DNA of 36,425 nt from JAYWAM01 sp043782425 (GCA_043782425.1 JAYWAM010000206.1:1-36425), one strand, 5' to 3'; counted from the first letter of the stretch, positions 18,401-26,400 are shown. Numbers and translations are program-made. Notes: a model not told the origin generated them from the letters alone.

Positions 18401-20910
18401 TTGACAACTCGTGTTACCTGGCCCCGCTTGTTGTAGGTAAACGACACCAGGCCGGCCGTGCCGCCATAGGAGATGGTTGCAACACGGTCCAGACCATCGT
18501 AAGTATTGGAAATGGTCTGGCCGCCCACCGACTTTGAAATCATGTTTCCCACGGCATCGCGGCCGAAAGTGGTGGTTCCCGTTTCCGGCTCGGTGATCGA
18601 GGTCAGGAATTTGTTAGCGTTGTAGCCATAGCTTCTGGTAAACCCTCCTTGCGTCACGCTACCCATGAGCCCAAGCGTATCGCGCGTCATGCTTACTGCT
18701 GTACCAGCCGGGCTGTTGATTGCTGTTAGATAGCCTTCGTCGGGGTTACCGTAACGATCATAGGTATAAGTCGTAGGTTGACCACGCTCATTGTAGATAG
18801 TGACGCTGGAGCCAGAATAGCTGTAACTCTTATTACCTGCTGCGAAAGCAGAAGAACTCGTGACACGACCGAGCGTATCGTAGTTGAAATTCGTTCCAGA
18901 CGGTGAACTCGCATATGACTCAAATGTCTTCCGGCCCAGTGCATCGTAGTTAAAGGACTTTGAGTACGTTGGAGTCGAGTTACGTACCACACTTGACGTG
19001 CGGCCAAAGTTGTCAAAGTATTTCGTTTCGCTGAAAGCGCCGCGTGTCAACGCTCGGGATGAAGCCGACCACGAAATCGTCGTGCTGCTGCCAATCGGAT
19101 GGGTTATAGAGGTGATGCGGTTAAGCCCATCATAGGCATACCCCCAAGTGCTAATCCCATCGCTTTCAGACGTAATGTTTCCAAAGCCGTCAACCATTCT
19201 TGATATCGTAACGAACTCGGGACGCTGCTCGGTCTGGGGAACGCCACGGGAATAATACGAATAGCTCGTGGTGTTGTTTCTGGCATTGGTTTTAGAGGCT
19301 ATCGAACCGTCGCCGTTATAGCTATAGCTGATATTTACGCCAAACTTTGACTCTGAGAGAAGATTACCGTTAGTGCTAAAGTTGCGCGAAATAACAACCG
19401 CCCCGGAAATTGTTTCGCTCGCGGGTAGGCCAATTATCCACTGGGCGCTATTGTTGAAATAGTTGATCGTTCTTGTTCGCGTTTTATTGCCCGATTCGTC
19501 AATAGACTGAGGGTTGCCAAAAGAATCGAACAGTGAATTTGTCGTTGTAAAACTTGCGCCATCCCGCGAGATGGTTTTGGAGGACAGCAAAGGTCTGTTG
19601 ACCTGCGTGTCAAAATTGCCGTAGCCCGGCTTGATTACGGATTCGGCGGAAATCACCTGGCTGGTCCACGTCAAGGTTTCTGTCTGTCCGGGTTGGATCA
19701 CCTTTTCTGCCAGAAGCCCCATCTTCCAAGCATTGCCGTTGCTGCCGAAATAGTAGTTGTACCCGAAATGTTTGTAGGTAATTGTTCCACCGACTGAACT
19801 CGGCTGCGTCACCGTCGTTTGGTCATAAACACCTACGCTTGCACTCGGTTGGTAGGTAAACGTCCACGTTCCTTGAGAGGTAGATTTGCTGCTAATTGAT
19901 GTCCACTTGGGTGCAGGAGCTACCACGCCCGGAAGAAAATATACATACTGATAGTCATAAGAAATCGTTCCGCCATACGGGTTGGTTTGGCGTTGCAGCG
20001 CAAAGCTGCCTGCGCTTAAGCCGCGATCTCCGTAATAGAGATACTGCTGGGTCAAACCGGTAGGCAGCGTGACAGTAGTCAGCGCATTTGTTTGATCGCT
20101 CAAAGTGGTAACGTAATAGGTCCAGGTACGTCCCCCGCTCGCAATCGTGGTAAGTTTTCCGCCTGAGTAATAAAACTGAATCACCCTCCCGTCATTGGTT
20201 GACACCGACTTCACCGCCTGGCGGCCCCAGGCCACCTGCGCTTCATAGGTAATGTCGGCGTAGTTGCCGTTTCTGTCAGTTATCCGGGAAACAAGCCAAT
20301 ATCCTTGGGTACTTCCAGCACGCTGATCAAACACCGTCATGTCATAGCGGGTCCCGTTAGGCGCGTAGACAGTCATGGCGCCAGCGGAGCACTGCCCCTT
20401 CCAGAAGCCAGTTGTCAGAAAATCACTGTTGGCGGTCGTTCCCCCAGCGCCATTGGACTTATAGAAAGTCTGCTGGCTACCATCGGGAAGCTCGAGAATC
20501 ATACTTTTCGGAGTAGCAATACTACAGGCCTGAAGAGCCCGGTGGCGCACGCGGCCAAAATGAATGTCCCACCCTCGACCGTAGGGGCCTAGCCAAGTTT
20601 CGCTGTCATTGACGTTGAGAAGGTTATAGGAGCGCTGCACCTTTAAATCGAATCCGCCATTTCCGGGAATAAACACATCGATATCGTGCAATTGAAGATT
20701 GCCGTTGAAAGGGTCGATGTACTCGGAGGAATGCTGGTTTAAATAGTCACGCCCTGAGCTCAGGCCGGGTCCATTATGTTGGTTTGGCCCATCGTCAGGG
20801 GTAGTGGCAAGCAATGTATGTTGGTTTGGCGCATCACTAGCGGCAAGCGCAAACATTGAGAAAAATGCAGTGACTGCCATTGCCAGAAAACGGTTCTGAT
20901 TAAAATACAC
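15463..20910 (-). CDS. Giant secreted RHS/YD-repeat protein with Ig-like repeats and C-terminal beta-helix
   Basis: 1815 residues. It starts with GTG, supported by AAGGGAG seven bases upstream. A signal peptide (about 1-24, ending ALAAS) is followed by an RHS N-terminal region with DPFNGNL and RSYN near 66-95. YD repeats such as YDGLDR, YDALGR and YDGVGN continue to about 1127. The shell stops after HLHGKRIAT, just where the conserved core HxDxxGSP normally follows. Instead come four Ig-like repeats of about 92 residues (about 1130-1500), each with a GDANY-type motif. A right-handed beta-helix with the opening NPCNLAAPCR completes the protein (about 1503-1815). No toxin tip is present. The missing core is supplied by two separate genes, at 13392-14288 and 21407-22327. 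It probably acts outside the cell or on its surface; its function is unknown. Confidence 0.88.
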   Translation of the reverse strand: MYFNQNRFLAMAVTAFFSMFALAASDAPNQHTLLATTPDDGPNQHNGPGLSSGRDYLNQHSSEYIDPFNGNLQLHDIDVFIPGNGGFDLKVQRSYNLLNVNDSETWLGPYGRGWDIHFGRVRHRALQACSIATPKSMILELPDGSQQTFYKSNGAGGTTANSDFLTTGFWKGQCSAGAMTVYAPNGTRYDMTVFDQRAGSTQGYWLVSRITDRNGNYADITYEAQVAWGRQAVKSVSTNDGRVIQFYYSGGKLTTIASGGRTWTYYVTTLSDQTNALTTVTLPTGLTQQYLYYGDRGLSAGSFALQRQTNPYGGTISYDYQYVYFLPGVVAPAPKWTSISSKSTSQGTWTFTYQPSASVGVYDQTTVTQPSSVGGTITYKHFGYNYYFGSNGNAWKMGLLAEKVIQPGQTETLTWTSQVISAESVIKPGYGNFDTQVNRPLLSSKTISRDGASFTTTNSLFDSFGNPQSIDESGNKTRTRTINYFNNSAQWIIGLPASETISGAVVISRNFSTNGNLLSESKFGVNISYSYNGDGSIASKTNARNNTTSYSYYSRGVPQTEQRPEFVTISRMVDGFGNITSESDGISTWGYAYDGLNRITSITHPIGSSTTISWSASSRALTRGAFSETKYFDNFGRTSSVVRNSTPTYSKSFNYDALGRKTFESYASSPSGTNFNYDTLGRVTSSSAFAAGNKSYSYSGSSVTIYNERGQPTTYTYDRYGNPDEGYLTAINSPAGTAVSMTRDTLGLMGSVTQGGFTRSYGYNANKFLTSITEPETGTTTFGRDAVGNMISKSVGGQTISNTYDGLDRVATISYGGTAGLVSFTYNKRGQVTRVVNPTAQRDFTYDANGSLTVDSLTVDGQVFTTGYGRDTLDSLSSLTYPMGKGTVTYNPDGLGRPTTAFPYANSVNYHASGNLSSLIYANGYGTIWGENTRQLPSSISASSVNLALNYTYDGVGNVDALSITNGAGATEYRNFGYDGADRLTSASGLWDGSAFAYGTFTYSDSGNITSQHLGTYQINYSYSPNNRLTGISGSKALSFSYDGLGNITGYGTNAFTFDNASQITCVNCGAANEIKYGYDGKGQRVFEEKAGKKTYFVQGPGGDLIFEYSPYGKVWKKHAHLHGKRIATEKGSDATTTSTTGSATPSTAAYGDLVTLRAVLFPTAATGSVEFFDGAQSLGTAVLASGQATLAVSNFTGGSHTITAKYPGDANYQASSGTFIVVINKRTATVTLSASPASGPLGQQATLSAVVSGSSPSGQVQFKEGASIIGSVALANGSASLTTAALGAGTHNFTADFLGDANHNAASSAQAPVTISQGIATVTLTTSNANITVGQMVNLNLVVAGVPSIVPTGNAILKDGATLISSGTLTGGAQTIGINTFSAGTHQLTAEYAGDANYPAAVSAAVTQVVAQAASSTSLSVTSALITPGQDVTYTASVTGYNPTGLVRFLDNGVQVASGILSNGSATAIVQMGAGTHVLKAVYDGDVNNAASTSADVTRTADPLALAYVASTGSDANPCNLAAPCRLLPRALAAVADGGEIRLLSSANYNTATVSVTKSVTIIAVPGVLGSVVATGGNAIDIATAGAKVALRNLVIVPLPGAGGAGGINMTLGAGLTVENCLIASLPGTGINVTTAASVHVSDTIIRGNGSNGMTLQDGARATVTRALIGENVGTGILVYGNAVGSTTTADIADSTVDANYHGVVAYSDNASAVVKVSVRDSRTVRNANYGMVSQSVAAASVTLSASNNVISNNNGGITAASAGSKVWTSGNTVSDNSTYGLYNSGGLFESVGDNAVRNNGTNSSGTITQAVSP
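15466..16395 (-). repeat. Beta-helix duplication, copy B
   Basis: This segment codes for the C-terminal beta-helix of the RHS giant. It is the counterpart of 14357-15334. Confidence 0.75.
16402..17525 (-). repeat. Four tandem Ig-like coding repeats
   Basis: Inside the RHS giant, four units of about 92 codons follow one another. Each shows the pattern V-x-F-x-(D/E)-G-A, then an AGTH or GGSH turn, then A-x-Y-x-GDANY. This resembles the bacterial Ig-like (Big_5/Ig-like-3) folds of surface proteins. The units are diverged rather than recent copies. Confidence 0.75.
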
Positions 20911-21086
20911 TTGAGAACTCCCTTAATATTCCTGATTACAGAAATGTCATAAAGCCGGAAAACACATTGGGACAAGCGCCCAGTGTTCGACCGTCTTCGG
21001 TCTTCGCAAAACTAGCAACAATGTTAAAGCATGGAGAAAAGGTTTGGATCGGCGATGCGCGACTCCCGCGTTGGGCTTCATTTCAC
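20911..21086. other. Region between the colicin-immunity gene and the RHS giant
   Basis: These 176 bases hold the RHS giant's Shine-Dalgarno, the 19-bp motif (20980-20998) and the left part of a hairpin repeat. A weak promoter candidate on the minus strand is TTGTCC, then 18 bases, then TATGAC (about 20947-20977). Confidence 0.4.
20980..20998 (-). repeat. 19-bp upstream repeat, copy 2 (before the RHS giant)
   Basis: The minus strand reads GAAGACGGTCGAACACTGG, one base different from copy 1. It starts 70 bases before the GTG start of the RHS giant. Confidence 0.75.
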
Positions 21087-21108
21087 TCAGTCCAGCCTGC
21101 CGGGCTGA
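21070..21108. repeat. GTTGGGCT hairpin repeat, copy 2
   Basis: GTTGGGCTTCATTTCACTCA followed by GTCCAGCCTGCCGGGCTG matches 12910-12948 with a few changes. It overlaps the last codons of the colicin-immunity-like gene, so the immunity protein's C-terminus is partly encoded by the repeat. Confidence 0.7.
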
Positions 21109-21410
21109 CCCACCTCAGCCGCGATGCCCTCTATGCGCTTCACGGCGTCTTCGACTCGCCCACGTAACGCTTTTTCATCAAGGTACCACCCAGGTTTTGC
21201 GCGCATAAGATCGGCTAGTAAAGTTGGGGCTGAACAGAAGGCATCAATGTCTCCAAAAAGCTCATCAAGCGCACCGAATAACTCTTCGCCCATTGGCTCA
21301 TTTTCGGTCTTAAATTTCTTCAAATAGGTATGCCTAAAGATCTCGGCTGTCATAGAGCCAGCGAGATAAGCCTTTAGCAACTCCAGATAATCATCGCGGG
21401 GATGTTTCAT
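21087..21410 (-). CDS. Colicin D-type immunity protein
   Basis: Protein of 107 residues, highly charged and mostly helical in appearance, without a signal peptide. The pattern YLELLKAYLAGSM, then ALDELFGDIDAFC, then LDEKALRGRVEDAV resembles the bacterial self-protective colicin-like immunity family (PF09204), to which colicin immunity proteins belong. Its start codon overlaps the stop of the colicin D-like toxin gene by four bases, so production is coupled. This arrangement is what is expected when an immunity protein must neutralise a tRNase tip. The last residues (GQPGRLD) are encoded by a dispersed hairpin repeat, so the natural C-terminus may have been altered. The assignment to a family is from memory of the pattern. 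Confidence 0.8.
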   Translation of the reverse strand: MKHPRDDYLELLKAYLAGSMTAEIFRHTYLKKFKTENEPMGEELFGALDELFGDIDAFCSAPTLLADLMRAKPGWYLDEKALRGRVEDAVKRIEGIAAEVGQPGRLD

Positions 21411-22327
21411 GAACCACCTCCGAGCTTACCGTCTTTCAACACATGTTCTAGCTGCTGCGGGCTAAGCTTCCATCCTGATAGGAAATCCCCTGAGGCGTCG
21501 CGCATCACATTTAGCCCCGTATTCGGGTCCACAAAGTGGGTAACGGTCTGACCTCGAAATGTTCCTTGTATCGCTTGAGTATCGGCAGCATTGATGTGCC
21601 GGTTAATTGCAGAACTGAACTCCTCCAGTGTTTTATTATTCGCGTTACCTGCAACACCGAAATCTTTAGCGTGTTCGAAACCGTGTTGTAACTGGCTTCG
21701 AGTAAAACCCATTCCACCAGATACCCCCTTTGCAATAAATTTTCCAGCAACTTTTCCTGCCGCTCCAAACGCCACAGTCACAGCCCCCTCGACAGCAAGC
21801 TGCTTAGCTGCGGCGGCGGCGCCTTCGTTCATGTAAGTGGTTGTGGTGTCATATGCCGTGTAACCAACGCCAGCAACAGATAATGCCTCCAACGCTGCCG
21901 GAATTAGCGCCAAGAAAGCAAACCTCCCATCCGGGTCCGTGTACTTGTACGGATTGTTATTCGCATACGCATAGCGGTTGAAACTATGGATGTTTGGCTC
22001 GACAAACCGTACCGCATCCACCGATAGAAACCGCCCAAGCATCGGGTTGTAAAAGCGAGCGCCCATATACACGAGGCCGGTGTCTTCGTCCTGATGACGG
22101 CTGGTAAACCAGGTCTGATTCTCTTGGCTGGCCGACTCGTTTTTCAGCCGCTCGCCATAAGGCCGGTAGCTCTCGCGCCACACCACCTCACCGGCCTGGT
22201 TCGTGGCCACGACGGGGGAGCCGCTCAGATCATTGTGGTAATAAGTGATCTCGCCTGCGAGCGCGCTCGCGGCAAAGGCGCAAAATGAAAACAGCACCGA
22301 CAGCAAAACATGTTTGAGATTTCTCAT
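21407..22327 (-). CDS. Secreted RHS core cap with colicin D-like tRNase tip
   Basis: The start at 22327 gives 306 residues and has GGAG six or seven bases upstream; starts farther up to 22477 lack such support and read through a repeat. Residues 1-24 are a signal peptide (AASALA). Residues 25-134 are the RHS core cap ending NPYKYTDPDG. Residues about 135-205 are a hydrophobic, alanine-rich linker. The tip (about 210-300) matches the colicin D C-terminal domain, which cuts the anticodon loop of tRNA-Arg: FEHAKDFGV, INRHI, QGTFRG, DPNTGLNV and FLSGWKLS. His219, Ser284 and Trp286 align with residues important in colicin D. Two catalytic-site lysines beside that His appear replaced by Gly216 and Glu218. 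The matching immunity gene overlaps its stop. Confidence 0.85.
   Translation of the reverse strand: MRNLKHVLLSVLFSFCAFAASALAGEITYYHNDLSGSPVVATNQAGEVVWRESYRPYGERLKNESASQENQTWFTSRHQDEDTGLVYMGARFYNPMLGRFLSVDAVRFVEPNIHSFNRYAYANNNPYKYTDPDGRFAFLALIPAALEALSVAGVGYTAYDTTTTYMNEGAAAAAKQLAVEGAVTVAFGAAGKVAGKFIAKGVSGGMGFTRSQLQHGFEHAKDFGVAGNANNKTLEEFSSAINRHINAADTQAIQGTFRGQTVTHFVDPNTGLNVMRDASGDFLSGWKLSPQQLEHVLKDGKLGGGS
21926..22270 (-). repeat. Direct repeat of the RHS cap, copy B
   Basis: This codes for residues 20-134 of the colicin D-tipped cap. It is the partner of 13887-14231, in the same orientation. Confidence 0.85.
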
Positions 22328-22394
22328 CAAAGACTCCGACATATGTTGTTTACTTTTCGTTTCAATTCTAGTCGGGTGCAAGCCACGCTGATGT

Positions 22395-22413
22395 CCAGTG
22401 TCCGACCGCCTTC
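22395..22413 (-). repeat. 19-bp upstream repeat, copy 3 (before the colicin D-tipped cap)
   Basis: The minus strand reads GAAGGCGGTCGGACACTGG. It starts 68 bases before the cap gene's ATG. The flank to its right (CTTCGCAATACTACC, then CTGGAGAAAA) also resembles that of copy 2, so the repeat unit is longer than 19 bases. Confidence 0.75.
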
Positions 22414-22599
22414 GCAATACTACCAAAAAGCTGAATCCTGGAGAAAACAATTTGAGACAATTTGGGATAGTTCGCAAAGGTTCTTGGCCTTCTTGTGACG
22501 CACGGCTTCAGTCTTGAATTTCGGCGTAAACATGCGCCGGTTATGCTTTCTAAATCGCTTCCAGTGCGTTATGCTTCTTGCCTGCTTTCATGAATATTC

Positions 22600-22621
22600 T
22601 TTCGTTAAGTACTCAACGAAA
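22600..22621. promoter_or_regulatory. Inverted repeat, possible VapBC operator
   Basis: TTTCGTT at 22600-22606 and AACGAAA at 22615-22621 are perfect inverted arms around an eight-base spacer. It lies about 85 bases before vapB. Antitoxins of such pairs usually repress their own operon through sites of this kind. Binding here is inferred only from position and symmetry. Confidence 0.35.
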
Positions 22622-22704
22622 AGCTTACAGGATCAAAAACTACTGGGCGCTTTTTAACGAAGAAAAATTTGCAGACTGACACGCGAAACCAGAAAGGAAT
22701 CACC

Positions 22705-22953
22705 ATGACCAAGATTCAAATTGAATTGCCCGATGCTACTGCGCAAGCGGCACTGGCTGCGGGGCTGTTAACCCCGCAAGCGCTGGAACGCTTGCTATCG
22801 AGCGCGCTACGCAAACAGCAAGCAGCCGATTATCTGCTGAGCGTGGCCGATGAGGTGGCCGCTGTAGGCATTGCACCGATGTCGGAGGAAGAGATCAATA
22901 CCGAGGTGAAGGCGGCACGAGAAGAACGGCGGCAGCGTGCGGGTCGTCATTGA
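22705..22953 (+). CDS. Antitoxin of a PIN-type toxin-antitoxin pair
   Basis: Small acidic protein of 82 residues starting MTKIQIELPDATAQ, with AAAGGA seven to eight bases before the ATG. A start at 22669 is possible but unsupported. The N-terminal beta-strand followed by helices is consistent with a ribbon-helix-helix-like DNA-binding end. The C-terminal half (SEEEINTEVKAAREERR) is charged, as expected for the part that wraps the toxin. It overlaps the PIN toxin start by 17 bases, so the two are co-translated. The DNA-binding family is not certain, so no symbol is given. Confidence 0.8.
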   Translation: MTKIQIELPDATAQAALAAGLLTPQALERLLSSALRKQQAADYLLSVADEVAAVGIAPMSEEEINTEVKAAREERRQRAGRH

Positions 22954-23359
22954 TACGAATGTGTTGTTGTCTGCCTTGTTGTGGCACGGCGCACCGCATG
23001 CGCTGTTCGATCAAGTGCGTGTCGGAACAATTGAATTGGTGATGAGCCCCACCTTGATTGTAGAGATCGCTGATGTCATTCACCGCCGCAAGTTTGCGGC
23101 AATTCTCCAGCGCACGACGCGCACGCCGGAACGAATCTTGAGCGAATTGCATGCCTTGGCGGAAGTGGTGGCAGCACCGCCTTTGCCGCAGCCAGTGTGC
23201 CGCGATCCTGACGATGATGCGGTGCTCGCTTGCGCACTGGCAGCACAAGCCGATTGGATTGTGTCGGGCGATGCGGATTTGTTGGCGCTCAAGACGTTTC
23301 ACAGTATCCCCATCATCACCGTAGTCGATGCGCTACAAAGAATCAACAGCCAGAAATAA
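22937..23359 (+). CDS. PIN-domain ribonuclease toxin (VapC-like, COG1569 type)
   Basis: PIN-domain RNase of 140 residues starting at a GTG that lies inside the antitoxin gene. The catalytic acidic residues are in place: Asp6 in VVIDTNVL, Glu43 in IVEIADV, the DPDDD cluster at 90-94 and Asp112 in SGDADLL. These coordinate Mg in the family, which usually cuts tRNA or mRNA when freed from its antitoxin. The segment CRDPDDDAVLACA is typical of the COG1569 branch. The gene ends 83 bases before the convergent gltB stop and seems intact. It marks the gltB-side edge of the accessory island. Confidence 0.88.
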   Translation: MRVVIDTNVLLSALLWHGAPHALFDQVRVGTIELVMSPTLIVEIADVIHRRKFAAILQRTTRTPERILSELHALAEVVAAPPLPQPVCRDPDDDAVLACALAAQADWIVSGDADLLALKTFHSIPIITVVDALQRINSQK

Positions 23360-23389
23360 GCCAGATTGCATCTGGCGCCGTCGGCGCCG
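23360..23389 (+). terminator. Hairpins between convergent toxin gene and gltB
   Basis: GCCAGAT and ATCTGGC form a seven-base stem just after the toxin stop codon region. A second palindrome, GGCGCCGTCGGCGCC, follows at once. No T run follows, so intrinsic termination is doubtful. They may still slow polymerase coming from either side. Confidence 0.35.
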
Positions 23390-23442
23390 CCCCCTACCCA
23401 ATCACTTCAAGTCCACGTTTTCGTTTTGAAATGGAAGCGAAA

Positions 23443-26400
23443 TTATGCCGCCCTTTGCCTGTGGGTATCCGGCATCTTCTTGGCCGCCATTTCCGCCAGT
23501 GCGCGACGATATTCAATCGGCATCACTTTCACGAATTTGCGCGACCACAGCATCCAATTGGCGAGTATGGTCTGCGCGCGTTCGCTGCCGGTGTGGTTGG
23601 CATGGCTCTCGATCAGGCGTTTTAGAAGCGCTTCATCTTCGAGGCCGAGGTGTTTGACATCGACTTTGCCGTGCGACGACAGTTCGCCTTTTTCAGTCAC
23701 GTCGAGTGCGGCGTCTTCCTCGGGGAGCGGCTCGAGTTCGACCATCGCCAGGTTGCAACGCTGCTCGAACAGTCCGTCTTCATCGAGGACGTAGGCGACG
23801 CCGCCCGACATGCCCGCGGCAAAGTTGCGGCCCGTCTGGCCTAGCACGACGACCGTGCCGCCCGTCATGTATTCGCAACCGTGGTCACCCACGCCTTCGA
23901 TGACGGCGGTGGCGCCTGAATTACGTACGCAGAAACGCTCGCCGCCCACGCCGCGGAAATAGGCTTCTCCCGCAATAGCGCCGTACATCACGGTGTTGCC
24001 GATAATAATGTTTTCCAGCGGATCGCCGCGGAACGCGGGATCGGGTTTGACGATAATGCGCCCGCCCGATAAGCCCTTGCCGACATAGTCATTGGCCTGG
24101 CCGGTAAGATCAAGCGTGATGCCTTTGGCAAGGAAGGCGCCGAAGCTTTGCCCTGCCGTTCCGCTAAGCTGCACATGGATGGTGTCTTCGGGCAGTCCGC
24201 TGTGCCCGTAGCGCTTGGCGACCTCACCCGAAAGCATGGCGCCTACCGTGCGGTTCACGTTACGTATCGCTGTTTTGATTGTGACTTTTTGTTTTTTTTC
24301 CAGCGCAGGTTGTGCCTGTTTGATGAGCGCGTGATCGAGCGCTCCCGCAAGGCCGTGATCCTGCGTCTCGCAGTGAAAACGCGCCACTTCGACGGGCATA
24401 CGCGGCAGATAAAAAACTTTCGAGAAGTCCAGCCCCTTGGCTTTCCAATGCGCAATGCCGCGTTTCATATCGAGCAAATCGGCGCGCCCGATCAGGTCGT
24501 TGAAATTGTGAACGCCCATGTGCGCCATGTATTCGCGCACCTCTTCGGCCACGAAGAAAAAATAATTCACCACATGCTCCGGCTGGCCGGTGAATTTCTT
24601 ACGCAACTCGGGGTCCTGGGTGGCGACACCAACCGGGCAGGTGTTGAGGTGGCATTTACGCATCATGATGCAACCTTCCACCACCAGCGGCGCAGTGGCG
24701 AAACCAAACTCGTCGGCGCCGAGCAGCGCACCGATCAGCACATCGCGGCCGGTTTTCATCTGGCCATCGACCTGCACCGCGATGCGACCGCGCAGACGGT
24801 TGAGCACCAGCGTTTGCTGCGTTTCCGCCAGACCCAGTTCCCACGGCGAGCCGGCGTGTTTGACTGAGGACAACGGCGAGGCGCCCGTGCCGCCGTCGTG
24901 TCCGGCGATGGTGACATGATCGGCCTTGGCTTTGGCCACGCCCGCAGCAACAGTGCCGACGCCGACTTCCGACACCAGCTTGACGCTGATGGAAGCGCGT
25001 GAATTGGCGTTCTTCAGATCGTGAATGAGTTGCGCCAAATCTTCGATGGAGTAGATGTCGTGATGCGGCGGCGGGGAAATGAGGCCGACGCCGGGCACCG
25101 AAAAGCGCAGCCTGGCGATATATTCCGACACCTTATGGCCGGGCAGTTGCCCGCCCTCGCCAGGCTTGGCGCCTTGCGCCATCTTGATCTGGATTTGATC
25201 GGCGCTGTTGAGATATTCGGTGGTCACGCCAAAGCGTCCCGAGGCAACCTGCTTGATCTTGGAGCGTAGCGAATCGCCGACTTTCAAAGGTATATCGGCC
25301 ATGATGCTTGCGCCTAGCCTGCTCTTGAGCGACTCTCCTTCTTTCTGGATGGGAATAAAACGCAACGGATCTTCGCCGCCCTCGCCGGTATTCGATTTGC
25401 CGCCGATGCGGTTCATGGCAATGGCAAGCGTGGCATGCGCCTCGGTGGAAATCGAGCCCAGAGACATGGCGCCGGTGGCGAAGCGTTTGACGATTTCCCT
25501 GGCCGGCTCAACCTCCTCAATCGGGATTGGCGCTGCAAGGGGCTTGATGTCGAACAGGCCGCGCAACGTCATGAGACGCTTGTCTTGATCGTTGATAAGC
25601 CGTGCGTACTCTTTGTAGGTGGTGGCATTGTTGGTGCGCGTGGCATGCTGTAGCTTGGCGATTGAATCGGGCGTCCACATGTGCTCTTCACCGCGCGTGC
25701 GATAAGCGTATTCGCCGCCCGCGTCGAGCTGGGTGCGCAGCACCGGGTCTTCGCCGAACGCGCTGCGATGCAAGCGCAGGGTTTCCTCGGCGACCTCGGC
25801 AATGCCGATACCTTCCACATTGGAAGGCGTGCCGGTGAAGTATTTGTTCACAAATTCGCTCGACAGTCCCACCGCCTCGAAAATCTGCGCGCCGACATAC
25901 GATTGATAAGTTGAAATGCCCATCTTCGACATGACCTTTAGCAGGCCCTTGGATATGGCCTTGATATAGCGCTTCTGTGCATCCTTGGGCGCTACATCGG
26001 GAATATAGTCCTGCATATTTGCCAGCGTTTCGAGCGCCAGATAGGGATGCACCGCAGCAGCGCCGTAGCCGGAAAGCAGGGCGAAGTGATGCACTTCGCG
26101 CGCCGAGCCGGTCTCGACAATCAAGCCGGTGCTGGTGCGCAGGCCCTTCTTCACCAGGTGCTGATGGATTGCGCCTACAGCGAGCAACGCGGGAATCGGA
26201 ACGCGCTCCCGGTCAAGCTTGCGGTCTGAAAGGATGAGGATGTTGTAATCGAGATGGATGGCGTCTACGGCATGCGCGCACAAGCTTGCAATCGCCGCTT
26301 CCATGCCCTCGGCGCTCCACGCTGCGGGGTAGGTGATGTCAAGTTCCTTGGCGCGAAATTCGCCACCGGTGAACAGATCGGCATGGCGGATTTTTTCCAT

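Larger units (their letters stand above)
22328..22704. other. Divergent intergenic region between the RHS cap gene and vapB
   Basis: No gene was seen in these 377 bases. They hold the third 19-bp motif (22395-22413), a small CGGCG/CGCCG stem at 22522-22539, and an inverted repeat at 22600-22621 that is a candidate operator for the toxin-antitoxin pair. The open frame from 22477 into the cap gene is judged non-coding because it crosses the repeat. Confidence 0.5.

Noticed and set aside
22328..22477. Longer N-terminus for the colicin D-tipped RHS cap
   Set aside because: It would bury the signal peptide behind 50 residues encoded partly by the 19-bp repeat; the ATG at 22327 has a good GGAG.
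24148..24867. 239-codon frame opposite gltB, and a similar one at 26788-27537
   Set aside because: Both are shadows of gltB without any family features.
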